35,965 nt of DNA from Paracoccus sp. UBA889 (GCA_002294185.1 DBFD01000011.1:1-35965); one strand, 5' to 3'. Positions 26,392-34,943 are shown, numbered from the stretch's first letter. The notes: generated from the letters alone by a model not told the origin. A program made the numbers and translations.

Positions 26392-27876
26392 ATGGACACG
26401 GATTCCCGCTATCTGCCCGTCGAAAGCCCCGATTCCCCCGCGCGCGAGCAGTTCACCGATGCCCGCGCCGCCGTCGCGCGGCTGCAGCGGCTGTATACCG
26501 AGTCGACGGATTTCCTGCTGGACCATTTCACCCGCCTGCTGGAGGGCGGACGCCCCGCCGCGCGTTATCGCGCCTTCTACCCGGAACTGCGTCTGACCGT
26601 CACCAGCCATCCGCATGTGGATTCGCGGCTTTCCTTTGGCCATGTCGTCGCGCCGGGCAGCTATGCCGCCACCATCACCCGGCCCGATCTGTTCCAGAAC
26701 TACCTGACCGAGCAGATCGCGCTGCTGATCAAGAATCTCGGCGTTCCGGTGACGGTGGGCCTCAGCGAGACGCCGATGCCGGTTCACTTCGCGGTCGCGG
26801 CCCAAAGCGAACTGGCCGTGCCGCAGGAAGGCGTGCTGGATTTCTCGCTGCGCGACATCTTCGACGTGCCGGATCTGAACACCATGAACGACGACATCGT
26901 GAACGGGGTCGCCGGCCCCCTGCCGGACGGAACCCATCACCTGGCCGCCTTCACCGCGCAGCGGATCGACTATTCGCTGGCGCGCCTGCAGCATTACACC
27001 GCCACCAAGGCCGAACATTTCCAGAATTTCGTCCTGTTCACCAACTACCAGTTCTACGTGGACGAATTCGAGGCCTTCGCGCGCATGGCGCTGGCCGACC
27101 CGGCCCTGGGATATACCAGTTTCGTGGCGCCGGGCGATCAGGAGATCACCGATCCCGAGACGCCGATCAGGCCGCTGTCGAAGCTGCCGCAGATGCCGAC
27201 CTATCACCTCAAGCGCGCGGCGGGTCAGGGCATCACGTTGGTCAATATCGGCGTCGGCCCCTCGAATGCGAAAACGGCGACGGATCACATCGCGGTGCTG
27301 CGCCCCCATGTCTGGCTGATGGTCGGCCATTGCGCGGGCCTGCGCAATTCGCAGAGCCTGGGCGATTTCGTCCTGGCCCATGCCTATCTTCGCGAGGATC
27401 ACGTGCTGGACGATGATCTTCCGGTCTGGGTGCCGATCCCGGCCCTGGCCGAGGTTCAGGTGGCGCTGCAAGAAGCCGTGGCCGAGGTCACGCGGCTGGA
27501 AGGCTATGAACTGAAGCGGATCATGCGCACCGGCACCGTCGCCACGATCGACAACCGGAACTGGGAATTGCGCGACCAGTCCGGCCCGGTCCACCGCCTG
27601 TCGCTGTCGCGGGCCGTCGGGCTGGACATGGAAAGCGCCACCATCGCCGCCAACGGCTTTCGCTTTCGCGTCCCCTATGGCACGCTTCTTTGCGTTTCGG
27701 ACAAGCCCCTTCACGGGGAACTGAAGCTGCCCGGGATGGCGACCGATTTCTACCGCACGCAGGTCGCCAACCACCTGCTGATCGGCATCCGCGCGATGGA
27801 AAAGCTGCGCGAGATGCCGCTGGAACGGATCCATTCGCGCAAATTGCGGTCCTTCAGCGAGACCGCCTTCCTGTAA
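26392..27876 (+). CDS. amn: AMP nucleosidase
   Basis: A 494-residue enzyme, about the length of E. coli Amn (484). It hydrolyses AMP to adenine and ribose 5-phosphate and so regulates the adenylate pool. The N-terminal regulatory part has FYPELRLTVTSHPHVDSRLSFG and SETPMPVHFA. The C-terminal nucleoside phosphorylase-type catalytic part has LVNIGVGPSNAKTATDH, RPHVWLMVGHCAGLRNSQ, VWVPIPALAE, GLDMESATIAANGFRFRVPY and CVSDKPLHGELK, the last with the catalytic Asp. AAGGA lies upstream of ATG 26392. The gene is monocistronic as far as seen: the SDR diverges on the left, and a hairpin follows on the right. Confidence 0.96.
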   Translation: MDTDSRYLPVESPDSPAREQFTDARAAVARLQRLYTESTDFLLDHFTRLLEGGRPAARYRAFYPELRLTVTSHPHVDSRLSFGHVVAPGSYAATITRPDLFQNYLTEQIALLIKNLGVPVTVGLSETPMPVHFAVAAQSELAVPQEGVLDFSLRDIFDVPDLNTMNDDIVNGVAGPLPDGTHHLAAFTAQRIDYSLARLQHYTATKAEHFQNFVLFTNYQFYVDEFEAFARMALADPALGYTSFVAPGDQEITDPETPIRPLSKLPQMPTYHLKRAAGQGITLVNIGVGPSNAKTATDHIAVLRPHVWLMVGHCAGLRNSQSLGDFVLAHAYLREDHVLDDDLPVWVPIPALAEVQVALQEAVAEVTRLEGYELKRIMRTGTVATIDNRNWELRDQSGPVHRLSLSRAVGLDMESATIAANGFRFRVPYGTLLCVSDKPLHGELKLPGMATDFYRTQVANHLLIGIRAMEKLREMPLERIHSRKLRSFSETAFL

Positions 27877-27893
27877 CCCCGCGACATGCGGGG
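27877..27893 (+). terminator. Hairpin directly after amn
   Basis: CCCCGC (27877-27882) and GCGGGG (27888-27893) form a 6-bp stem with a 5-nt loop starting at the first base after the amn stop. There is no T-tract, so it is a candidate 3'-end structure rather than a clear intrinsic terminator. Confidence 0.35.
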
Positions 27894-27907
27894 CCGGGAA
27901 AGGCCGG

Positions 27908-27928
27908 TTTTCGCGTGCGACGCGAAAA
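27908..27928. repeat. Inverted repeat upstream of the HU gene promoter
   Basis: TTTTCGCG (27908-27915), TGCGA spacer, CGCGAAAA (27921-27928): a perfect 8-bp inverted repeat ending five bases upstream of the putative -35 box of the HU gene. Its position fits an activator or repressor site. Confidence 0.4.
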
Positions 27929-27932
27929 ATGC

Positions 27933-27961
27933 TTGATCTGCCGGTCAAAACCGTGTGTAGC
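27933..27961 (+). promoter_or_regulatory. Putative promoter of the HU-family gene
   Basis: TTGATC (27933-27938, 4 of 6 match) with a 17-nt spacer to TGTAGC (27956-27961, 3 of 6 match). The start would be near 27968, with a leader of about 60 nt. The -10 match is weak, so this is tentative. Confidence 0.35.
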
Positions 27962-28026
27962 AGGCGATATGCCGCAAAAGGCGCTAATTTGGGCCCGGAA
28001 CGACAGGGGCAAGAGGAGACAGAAGA

Positions 28027-28326
28027 ATGGCTACGGCTTCCGCAAAACCGATGACAAAAACCCAGCTGGTGGCAACTCTGGCCGAGGAAATGGGCTCGGA
28101 CAAGAAATCGGCCGCGGCGGCGCTGGACGCGATCGCGAGCGTCGTCACCCGTGAAGTCGCCAATGGCGGCGCGGTGACGCTGCCCGGCATCGGCAAGGTC
28201 GCCTGCCGCGCCCGGCCCGAACGTCAGGTCCGCAACCCGCAGACCCAGGAAATGATGACCAAACCCGCCGACAAGCAGGTCAAGGTGACAGTCGCCAAGG
28301 CCCTGAAGGACAGCGTCAACAGCTGA
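28027..28326 (+). CDS. HU family nucleoid DNA-binding protein
   Basis: A 99-residue basic protein of the HU/IHF family, slightly longer than the 90-residue norm because of an N-terminal extension (MATASAKP). MTKTQLVATLAEEMGSDKKS is the first helix pair of the dimer core. TLPGIGKVACRARPER and the following NPQT form the beta-arm with the conserved proline that intercalates into bent DNA, and KVTVAKALKDSVNS closes the fold. HU bends and compacts DNA and assists replication, repair and recombination. A strong AGAGGAGA site lies about eight bases before ATG 28027. The gene stands alone with a likely promoter and a strong terminator, as expected for an abundant protein. Confidence 0.95.
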   Translation: MATASAKPMTKTQLVATLAEEMGSDKKSAAAALDAIASVVTREVANGGAVTLPGIGKVACRARPERQVRNPQTQEMMTKPADKQVKVTVAKALKDSVNS

Positions 28327-28349
28327 TCCGGCCGAATTTCGGTGATGAC

Positions 28350-28378
28350 GGGCCGCGCCGCCGGGCGCGGCCCTCTTG
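28350..28378 (+). terminator. Rho-independent terminator after the HU-family gene
   Basis: A perfect 10-bp stem GGGCCGCGCC (28350-28359) and GGCGCGGCCC (28364-28373) with a GCCG loop and the T-rich tail TCTT. It lies 24 nt after the HU stop and separates it from the PKS gene. Confidence 0.7.
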
Positions 28379-28483
28379 GTTGCGCCGCGCGCGCGCCGTG
28401 CCGTTTTCGCCGCGTCGCGGCGATCCCTGTGCACCCTTTTTCCCGCGGGATGCGTTACTGGGACGGAACAGACGGGAATCCTC

Positions 28484-29539
28484 ATGCCAGCCATCCTCGC
28501 GGCGCCGGTGCGTCTGCTGGCCATTGCCAGCGCCGTGCCGCCCCACCTGCTGCCACAGCACAAAGTCATCGACGCGGCCCGCGCGATCCTCGGCCCCCGT
28601 TTTGCGCAGTTCGAACGCCTGATCCCGGCCTTTCGCAACGGCGGGATCGAGGAACGCCGGTCGGTCGTGCCGCTGGACTGGTTCACCACGCCACGCGGCT
28701 GGCGGGACCGGACCGAGGCCTATCTGTCCGGCGCCTCGGACCTGTTCCGGCAGGCGGCCGGCCGGGCGCTGGAGATGGCGGGCCTGACGGCGCCAGAGGT
28801 CGATGTGATCGTCACCATTTCCTCGACCGGGATCGCCACGCCGACGCTGGAGGCGCAGGTGGCGCGCGAAATGGGGTTTCGCGCCGACGCGATCCGGGTG
28901 CCGGTCTTCGGTCTGGGATGCGCGGGCGGCGCCTCGGGACTGGGCATCGCGCGCGATCTGGCGGCGGCCCGGCCCGGCGCCAATGTCCTGCTGGTCGCGG
29001 TCGAGACCTGCACGCTGCTGTTCCGTCTGGACCGGCTGCGCAAGGCCGACATCATCGCCACCGCCCTGTTCGGCGATGGCGCGGCGGCACTGGTGCTGCG
29101 CGCGGGCGAAGCGCGGGACGACGGCCGGCCCGAGATCGGCACCGGCCGCCAGCATATGTGGCCCGACACGCTGGACATCATGGGCTGGTCGGTCGAGGAG
29201 AACGGGCTGGGCGTGATCTTCGACCGCTCGATCCCCGATTTCGCGACGCGCGAATTGCGGCCCGCGCTGGATGCGCTGATTCCCGGTCACGCGCCCCAAC
29301 GCTATGTCTGCCATCCGGGCGGAGCCAAGGTGCTGGTGGCGCTGGAACAGGCGCTGGATCTGCCCGAAGGCGCGCTGGACGCCGAACGGGCCGTGCTGGC
29401 CCGCACCGGCAACATGTCCGCGCCGACGGTGCTGTTCGTGCTGGAGCAGGTGCTGGCATCGGACCAGCGCGGCGACCTGCTGGTGCTGGCGCTTGGACCC
29501 GGCTTCACGCTGTCGGCCGTGCCGATCCTCGTGCCATGA
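28484..29539 (+). CDS. Type III polyketide synthase (chalcone/stilbene synthase family)
   Basis: A 351-residue thiolase-fold enzyme with the full catalytic triad: Cys146 in FGLGCAGGA, His277 in CHPGGAK and Asn310 in RTGNMSAPT. LALGPGFTLS near the C-terminus matches the family GFGPG loop. Such enzymes load an acyl-CoA and extend it with malonyl-CoA units to alkylpyrones, alkylresorcinols or related products; the starter cannot be read. ATG 28484 is chosen with GGGA eight bases upstream and the family-typical start; longer frames run back into the HU terminator. Its stop overlaps the methyltransferase start (ATGA), so both are made together. The 110 nt upstream contain a TCCCGCGGGA palindrome (28441-28450) but no clear promoter. 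Confidence 0.92.
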   Translation: MPAILAAPVRLLAIASAVPPHLLPQHKVIDAARAILGPRFAQFERLIPAFRNGGIEERRSVVPLDWFTTPRGWRDRTEAYLSGASDLFRQAAGRALEMAGLTAPEVDVIVTISSTGIATPTLEAQVAREMGFRADAIRVPVFGLGCAGGASGLGIARDLAAARPGANVLLVAVETCTLLFRLDRLRKADIIATALFGDGAAALVLRAGEARDDGRPEIGTGRQHMWPDTLDIMGWSVEENGLGVIFDRSIPDFATRELRPALDALIPGHAPQRYVCHPGGAKVLVALEQALDLPEGALDAERAVLARTGNMSAPTVLFVLEQVLASDQRGDLLVLALGPGFTLSAVPILVP

Positions 29540-30057
29540 CAGGCGCGGCCGCCTTCATCGCCTTCCTGGTCCTGCAAAGACTGGCCGAGCTGATCCTGGC
29601 GCGGCGCAACACGGTGCGGCTGCTGGCGCAAGGCGCGGTCGAACACGGCGCGGCGCATTATCCGCTGATCGTGGCGCTTCACGCAAGCTGGCTGGCCTCC
29701 ATCGCGATTTTCGGCTGGGACCAGCCGATCCGTCCGCTGTGGCTGATCCTGTTCGTGGCGCTTCAGGCGGCCCGGCTCTGGGTGCTGGCCTCGCTGGGCG
29801 ACCGCTGGACGACGCGGATCATCGTGCTGGATCGGCCGCTGGTCGCGCGCGGGCCCTACCGGCTGATCCCGCATCCGAACTACGCCGTCGTCGTGGCCGA
29901 GATCGCGGTCGCGCCGGTGGTGCTGGGCCTGTGGCCCGTCGCGCTGATCTTCACCGCGCTGAATGCGGCCGTCCTGGCCATCCGCATCCGGGCCGAGAAC
30001 CGCGCCCTGTCCGGCCTGCGCGACCGCCGGCCGGACCGCAGGACCCCGCCCGGCTGA
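29536..30057 (+). CDS. Isoprenylcysteine carboxyl methyltransferase (ICMT)-family membrane protein
   Basis: A 173-residue protein with about four or five hydrophobic segments and the ICMT/PEMT-like signature GPYRLIPHPNYAVVVAEIA (about residues 110-128), which binds S-adenosylmethionine at the membrane. A real CaaX methylation role is unlikely in a bacterium. Paired with a type III PKS, as in the Bacillus bpsA-bpsB and Streptomyces srsA-srsB pairs, it most likely O-methylates the lipophilic polyketide. It starts at ATG 29536 inside the PKS stop (ATGA overlap), evidence for coupled synthesis. The C-terminus is Arg/Pro-rich and cytoplasmic. It converges with the phoD-like gene 25 nt away. Confidence 0.87.
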   Translation: MTGAAAFIAFLVLQRLAELILARRNTVRLLAQGAVEHGAAHYPLIVALHASWLASIAIFGWDQPIRPLWLILFVALQAARLWVLASLGDRWTTRIIVLDRPLVARGPYRLIPHPNYAVVVAEIAVAPVVLGLWPVALIFTALNAAVLAIRIRAENRALSGLRDRRPDRRTPPG

Positions 30058-30082
30058 GACGGGCGCGGCCCGCGGCCGGGAT

Positions 30083-31639
30083 TCAGGCCGGTTTCGGATC
30101 CAGCGTGATCGACCACAATTCCCGATCGCCGCGATCCATCAGCCGCACCCGCATCTGGCCCGAGGCAGCCTCGATATCGACGATACCGAAGAACTGCATC
30201 CCCGCCGAGGGCGGCAGGTTCGCCTGGCCCGCCGGCGGCGCCTTGACGAATTTCACCTCGGGCCCGAAGGTCATGTCCAGATCGTTCGGCCCGAAGGTGC
30301 CCGCGTGAAGCGGTCCGGACACGAATTCCCAGAACGGCTCGAAATCCCGAAAGGCGGCGCGGTCGGGATGGTATTCATGCGCGGCGGTGTAGTGCACATC
30401 CGCCGTCAGCCAGACCGTGTTCGCGACCTTCTCGTCGCGGATAAATCGCAGAAGCTGCGCGAATTCCAGCTCTCGTCCCTTCGCCGCGCCGGGATCGCCA
30501 TTCGCCACGGCCTCGACATAGCGCTGATCCTCGGCGACCTTGTCCCAGACATTGACGCCGATGGGCATGTCGCAGGCGATCACCTTCCAGGTGGCCTTCG
30601 AGCCTTTCAGCGCCCCCTTCAGCCAATCCATCTGCGCCTTGCCGAGGATCTGGGACTGCGCCGTCACCGCGTCCTGCATTCCATCGCTGTTCGCGCCGCG
30701 ATAGCTGCGCAGATCCAGAAAGAAGATGTCCAGCAGCGGACCATAGCCGATCTTGCGATAGACGCGACCTGGTTCGGCCGGGTTGTAGCTGATCGGGGTC
30801 ATCTCGTGAAAGGCCCGCTGCGCGCGCGCCATCAGCAGCGGCACCGACTTTTCGCTGTAGCGGTCATCCGCGCTCAGATCCTTGCCGGGCGACCAGTTGT
30901 TGACCACCTCGTGATCGTCCCACTGGAACAGCGTCGGGCAAATCGCCGACAGGGCCCGCACATGCTGGTCCATCAGGTTGTATTTCCAGCGCCCCCGATA
31001 TTCGTCGAGACTTTCGGCGACCTTGCGGACCTCGTCGGTCAGGATGCGGTTCCTCCACAGACCGCCCTCGATCGCGACCTCGTCCTGCATCGGTCCGTCG
31101 GCATAGATCGTGTCGCCGGAATGGATGAAGAAATCCGGCTCGTGCAGCGCCATCGTGGCATAGCTGCGCATTCCCTCGTCGTCGATGCCCCAGCCCTGCC
31201 CGGCCGTGTCGCCGGACCAGACAAAGCGGATATCGCGCTTTTGCGTGGGCGCGGTGCGGAAGCGGCCGGTCAGCGGCGCACCGGTCGCGTTCGGATCGCC
31301 GAGATCGGTGGGGGTCATGCGATAGAAGACCGTTTGGTCCGGGGCCATGCCCTCGACCAGCGCCTTCACGGCCTGATCGCTTTCCGGCAACGCGTTCAGA
31401 TCGCCCAGACGGCGGGCATCCTGAAAGCTCTCGGTGGTCGCGACCTCCAGCGCGATCCGCGAGGGCCGGTCGGCGCGGGTCCAGACCATGCCGCCCTGCG
31501 CGGTGACATCGCCGGACTGCACGCCATGGGTCAGGACAGGGCGGCTGCTGGCGCGGCTGATCGCCGGCATCGCGAGAATCGATGTCCCGGCGAGGCCGGA
31601 GACAAGCAGGCGGCGGCGGGACATGCGCGAAAAGGTCAT
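30083..31639 (-). CDS. phoD: PhoD-like alkaline phosphatase/phosphodiesterase, Tat-exported
   Basis: A 518-residue enzyme. The N-terminus MTFSRMSRRRLLVSGLAG is a twin-arginine signal (SRRRLL) with cleavage probably near SRA|SSR. An Ig-like N-terminal domain precedes the metallophosphatase core, with VWSGDTAGQ, HSGDTIYADG, FQWDDHEVVNNW and TADVHYTAAH giving the metal ligands. PhoD enzymes use Ca and Fe to hydrolyse phosphate mono- and diesters in the periplasm. ATG 31639 is preferred over a longer frame because GGAG lies seven bases upstream and the Tat signal starts properly. I found no Pho box in the 173-nt upstream region, although a CTGACGTCAG palindrome (31720-31729) is present, so phosphate control is not shown. 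Confidence 0.92.
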   Translation of the reverse strand: MTFSRMSRRRLLVSGLAGTSILAMPAISRASSRPVLTHGVQSGDVTAQGGMVWTRADRPSRIALEVATTESFQDARRLGDLNALPESDQAVKALVEGMAPDQTVFYRMTPTDLGDPNATGAPLTGRFRTAPTQKRDIRFVWSGDTAGQGWGIDDEGMRSYATMALHEPDFFIHSGDTIYADGPMQDEVAIEGGLWRNRILTDEVRKVAESLDEYRGRWKYNLMDQHVRALSAICPTLFQWDDHEVVNNWSPGKDLSADDRYSEKSVPLLMARAQRAFHEMTPISYNPAEPGRVYRKIGYGPLLDIFFLDLRSYRGANSDGMQDAVTAQSQILGKAQMDWLKGALKGSKATWKVIACDMPIGVNVWDKVAEDQRYVEAVANGDPGAAKGRELEFAQLLRFIRDEKVANTVWLTADVHYTAAHEYHPDRAAFRDFEPFWEFVSGPLHAGTFGPNDLDMTFGPEVKFVKAPPAGQANLPPSAGMQFFGIVDIEAASGQMRVRLMDRGDRELWSITLDPKPA

Positions 31640-31812
31640 GGGCTGGCTCCGATTGGCTGGTATCGCAACCGGGCTAGCACTATCCCGTGACATTCGGGTA
31701 TCGGGAACAAGTCGGTTTCCTGACGTCAGCCGATCTTGGCCCGTTCCTGCCGCGCCGGGGCATCAGCGCAGCCTTCCCGCGCGGGCCTGCGGCAATGCGT
31801 CTGGGGCAATGC

Positions 31813-32790
31813 CTATAGCGGCCGCTTCAGCCATTTCGAGATCACGCCGACGATGCCCTCGCGAAACAGCAGCACGCTGATCACGAAGATCGCCCCCTGG
31901 ATCACCGTTACCCACGCGCCGAAGGTGGCAAGATAGTTCTGCATCGTGACGATGACCGCCGCTCCGACGATGGGGCCGAACACGGTTCCCATGCCGCCCA
32001 GCAGCGTCATCAGCACGACCTCGCCCGACATCGCCCAATGCACGTCGGTCAGGGAGGCAAGCTGGAAGACCTGGCTTTTGGTCGCGCCGGCCAGCCCCGC
32101 CAGCGCCGCCGACAGCGTGAACACGATCAGCTTGTAGCGATTGACCTGATAGCCCAGCGAAATGGCGCGCGGCTCGTTCTCGCGGATCGCCTTCAGGACC
32201 TGGCCAAAGGGCGAATGCACGATCCGGTAGATCAGAAGGATGCCGCCGAAGGTGATCGCCAGCACGAAATAGTACAGCGCCATGTTCGAGCGCAGCGAAA
32301 TCAGTCCGAACAGATCACCGCGCGGCACCGACTGGATGCCGTCCTCGCCGCCGGTGAAGGGCACCTGAAGGGCAAAGAAATAGACCATCTGCGCGAAGGC
32401 CAGCGTCACCATGGCGAAATAGATCCCCTGCCGCCGGATCGACAGCGCGCCGATGACCAGCCCCAGCAAAGCGGCGGCCACGGTGCCGGCAAGGATCGAC
32501 AATTCCGGCGTCAGTCCCCAGACTTTCGCGGCATGGGCGGCAACATAGCTTGCCCCGCCGAAATAGGCCGCGTGCCCGAAGGACAGAAGTCCGCCGAAAC
32601 CGAGAAGCAGGTTGAACGCATAGGCGAAAAGCGCAAAACACATGACCTTCATGGCAAAGACGGGATAGACCCCGTAGGGCAGCAGCAGCGCCAGCCCCAG
32701 CAGGACCAGAAAGATCACCTTGTGCAGCCGCGGCATGCCGATGCTTTCGCGCAGGGGGCCGGTCTTGACCGTGTCTTCGGCGATCGCCAT
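31813..32790 (-). CDS. livM: Branched-chain amino acid-type (HAAT) ABC transporter permease LivM
   Basis: A 325-residue permease with about nine to ten membrane segments and the family segments FNLLLGFGGLLSFGHAAYFGGASYVA and KAIRENEPRAISLGYQVNRYKLIVF, the latter being the coupling loop to the ATPases. It is the last gene of the operon, starting within the livH stop (TGATG, one-base overlap). HAAT permeases move amino acids, amides or related compounds. The frame ends in CTA-TAG. Confidence 0.94.
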   Translation of the reverse strand: MAIAEDTVKTGPLRESIGMPRLHKVIFLVLLGLALLLPYGVYPVFAMKVMCFALFAYAFNLLLGFGGLLSFGHAAYFGGASYVAAHAAKVWGLTPELSILAGTVAAALLGLVIGALSIRRQGIYFAMVTLAFAQMVYFFALQVPFTGGEDGIQSVPRGDLFGLISLRSNMALYYFVLAITFGGILLIYRIVHSPFGQVLKAIRENEPRAISLGYQVNRYKLIVFTLSAALAGLAGATKSQVFQLASLTDVHWAMSGEVVLMTLLGGMGTVFGPIVGAAVIVTMQNYLATFGAWVTVIQGAIFVISVLLFREGIVGVISKWLKRPL

Positions 32791-33677
32791 CAGCCTGCCC
32801 TCCCGAAAAGACCCTCGGGCCGGAACAGCAGCACGATCGCCATGATGACGAAGATGACGACGGCGGACCCTTCGGGATAGAACACGCGCGTCAGACCCTC
32901 GACAAGACCCAGGCCATAGCCGGTAAGGATCGCCCCCATGATCGATCCCATGCCGCCGATCACCACGACGGCGAAAACCACGATGATCAGGTCGGCGCCC
33001 ATGTTGGGATTGACCGAATAGATCGGTGCGGCCAGCACGCCGGCAAAGCCCGCCAGTGCCACGCCGAAACCGTAGGTCAATGTGATCATGCGCGGCACGT
33101 TGATGCCGAAGGCGCCGACCAGAACCGGGTTCTCGGTGGCGGCGCGCAGATAGGCACCAAGCTTCGTCTTCTCGATGATGAACCAGGTGGCGAAACAGAC
33201 GATGACCGAGGCGACGACGACCCAGCCGCGATAGGTCGGCAGGAACATGAAGCCAAGGTTGTAGCCGCCCGACAGCGACGCGGGAATCTGGTAGGGCAGG
33301 CCCGAGATGCCGTAATAGTTGCGAAAGAGCCCCTGGATGATCAGTGCAAGTCCGAAGGTCAGAAGAAGCCCGTAAAGGTGGTCGAGATGGTAGAGCCGTG
33401 CCAGCATCAGCCGTTCCAGGACGATGCCGATGGCGCCCACGACCAGTGGCGCGACGATCAGCGCCGGCCAGTAGCCCACCCCGACATAGGTCAGCAGCAT
33501 CCAGGCGGCGAAGGCGCCCATCATGTATTGGGCGCCATGGGCGAAATTGATGATGTTGAGAAGCCCGAAGATCACCGCCAGTCCCAGTGACAGGACCGCA
33601 TAGAACGATCCGTTGATCAGCCCCAGAAGAAGCTGGCCCATCAAGACCTGCGGCGGCACGCCCAGAAGTTCGAACAT
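32790..33677 (-). CDS. livH: Branched-chain amino acid-type (HAAT) ABC transporter permease LivH
   Basis: A 295-residue permease with about eight membrane segments. Recognisable are INGSFYAVLSLGLAVIFGLLNIINFAHGAQYM at the N-terminus and the coupling loop RAATENPVLVGAFGINVPRM, followed by GGMGSIMGAILTGYGLGLVEG. It pairs with livM, which it overlaps by one base. The livK gene lies 66 nt upstream with a stem-loop in between. Confidence 0.95.
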   Translation of the reverse strand: MFELLGVPPQVLMGQLLLGLINGSFYAVLSLGLAVIFGLLNIINFAHGAQYMMGAFAAWMLLTYVGVGYWPALIVAPLVVGAIGIVLERLMLARLYHLDHLYGLLLTFGLALIIQGLFRNYYGISGLPYQIPASLSGGYNLGFMFLPTYRGWVVVASVIVCFATWFIIEKTKLGAYLRAATENPVLVGAFGINVPRMITLTYGFGVALAGFAGVLAAPIYSVNPNMGADLIIVVFAVVVIGGMGSIMGAILTGYGLGLVEGLTRVFYPEGSAVVIFVIMAIVLLFRPEGLFGRAG

Positions 33678-33706
33678 CTCGTTCCGTCCCGTGATTGAAA
33701 TGGCGC

Positions 33707-33729
33707 CGCGCCAGAATTTCTCCGGCGCG
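33707..33729 (-). promoter_or_regulatory. Intercistronic stem-loop between livK and livH
   Basis: CGCGCC (33707-33712) and GGCGCG (33724-33729) form a 6-bp stem with an 11-nt loop about 15 nt after the livK stop on the minus strand. No T-tract follows. It may stabilise the livK message or partly terminate transcription. Confidence 0.45.
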
Positions 33730-33743
33730 ACCGCCCCGTCAGG

Positions 33744-34943
33744 TTACTGCTTGGTAAAGTCGCATTCCTCGAGCATCGGCAGGAACGCATCCTCGCCGCT
33801 GATCGTCGCGACTTCCTTGTAGAGGTCCCACTCGCCGGTCGATTCCGCGGGGGTCTTGACCTCGTAGAGATACATGTCGTGGATCGCCCGGCCGTCGCCG
33901 CGGATCGAGCCCTTGCCGAAAAGCGGGTCGTCGAAGGGCGACTCCTTCATCTTGGCGGCGACCGCCTTGCCGTCCTCGGCGCTGCCCAGTGCCTCGACCG
34001 CCTTGAGATATTGCAGCGTGCCGGAATAGACGCCGGCCTGCACCATCGTCGGCTCGGCGCCGTGCCGTTCCATGAACCGCTTGGACCATTCACGGGTGGC
34101 GTCGTTGCGGTCCCAGTAGAAGGCCGAGGTCAGCGACAGGCCCTGTGCGGTCTGTGCGCCAAGCGCCTGCACGTCGGTGATGAAGAACAGCAGCGCAGCC
34201 AGCTTCTGACCGGCCTGGGTGATGCCGAACTCGGAGGCCTGCTTGATCGCGTTCACGGTGTCGCCGCCGGCATTGGCCAGCCCGATCACGTCGGCGCCGC
34301 TGCCCTGTGCCTGCAGCAGATAGGACGAGAAGTCGGTGGTCGGGAAGGGCGCATCCACATTGCCCACGACCTCGCCGCCGCTCGCCTCGACCACCTTGGC
34401 GGTGTTTTCCTGCAGCGACTGGCCAAAGGCATAATCGGCGGTGATGAAGAACCATTTCTTGCCGCCCGCATCGGTCAGCGCCTTGCCGGTGCCGTTGGCC
34501 AGAGCCGCCGTGTCATAGGTCCAGTGAATCGTCGTCGGCTTGCACTGACCCTGCGTCAGTTCGGTCGATCCGGCGCCGGAATTGATCAGCACGCCGTTCT
34601 TCTCGGCGGTGATGTCGGCCACGGCAAGGGCCACGGACGAGGTCGGCACGTCGAGAATCGCGTTCACGCCCTCTTCGTCATACCATTTCCGCGCGATGCT
34701 GGAACCGATGTCGGGCTTGTTCTGGTGATCGGCCGAGATGATCTCGACCTTCATGCCCTTGTCGGCGGCCTTGAAATCCTCGACCGCCATCTGCGCGGCG
34801 ATCACCGACCCTTCGCCCGAAAGATCGGCATAGACGCCAGAGCGGTCGTTGAGAACGCCAAGCTTCACGTTGATTTCCTGAGCCAGCGCCGGGTTCATGG
34901 CCAGCGTGGCAAGTGCTGTGCCGATGAGAATGTTCCTGATCAA
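33744..34943 (-). CDS. livK: HAAT-type ABC transporter periplasmic substrate-binding protein (LivK-like)
   Basis: A 399-residue type I periplasmic binding protein. The signal peptide MIRNILIGTALATLAMNPALA is cleaved before QEIN. The mature part shows the family features KLGVLNDRSGVYADLSGEGSVIAAQMAVEDF, ISADHQNKPDIGSSIARKW and VIGLANAGGDTVNAIKQASEFG. The start is a TTG at 34943 supported by AAGGAG seven bases upstream; no in-frame ATG fits the signal peptide. The substrate is not readable; family members bind branched-chain amino acids, amides, aromatic acids or ureas. It lies 43 nt after livF and upstream of the permeases. Confidence 0.93.
   Translation of the reverse strand: MIRNILIGTALATLAMNPALAQEINVKLGVLNDRSGVYADLSGEGSVIAAQMAVEDFKAADKGMKVEIISADHQNKPDIGSSIARKWYDEEGVNAILDVPTSSVALAVADITAEKNGVLINSGAGSTELTQGQCKPTTIHWTYDTAALANGTGKALTDAGGKKWFFITADYAFGQSLQENTAKVVEASGGEVVGNVDAPFPTTDFSSYLLQAQGSGADVIGLANAGGDTVNAIKQASEFGITQAGQKLAALLFFITDVQALGAQTAQGLSLTSAFYWDRNDATREWSKRFMERHGAEPTMVQAGVYSGTLQYLKAVEALGSAEDGKAVAAKMKESPFDDPLFGKGSIRGDGRAIHDMYLYEVKTPAESTGEWDLYKEVATISGEDAFLPMLEECDFTKQ

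Noticed and set aside
27933-27948. TTGATCTGCCGGTCAA as an FNR/FixK box upstream of the HU gene
   Set aside because: FNR-type sites need TTGA-N6-TCAA; here the spacer is eight bases, so the spacing is wrong.
31640-31812. Pho box upstream of the PhoD-like gene
   Set aside because: No tandem CTGTCAT-like repeats were found; the CTGACGTCAG palindrome does not match the PhoB pattern.
23968-31822. Same 13-mer TGCCTATAGCGGC at the 3' ends of ubiH (23968-23980) and livM (31810-31822)
   Set aside because: Both frames end in Pro-Leu(CTA)-TAG, so the match mostly reflects similar final codons. Matches of this length are expected by chance in a window this size, and flanking sequence does not extend it.
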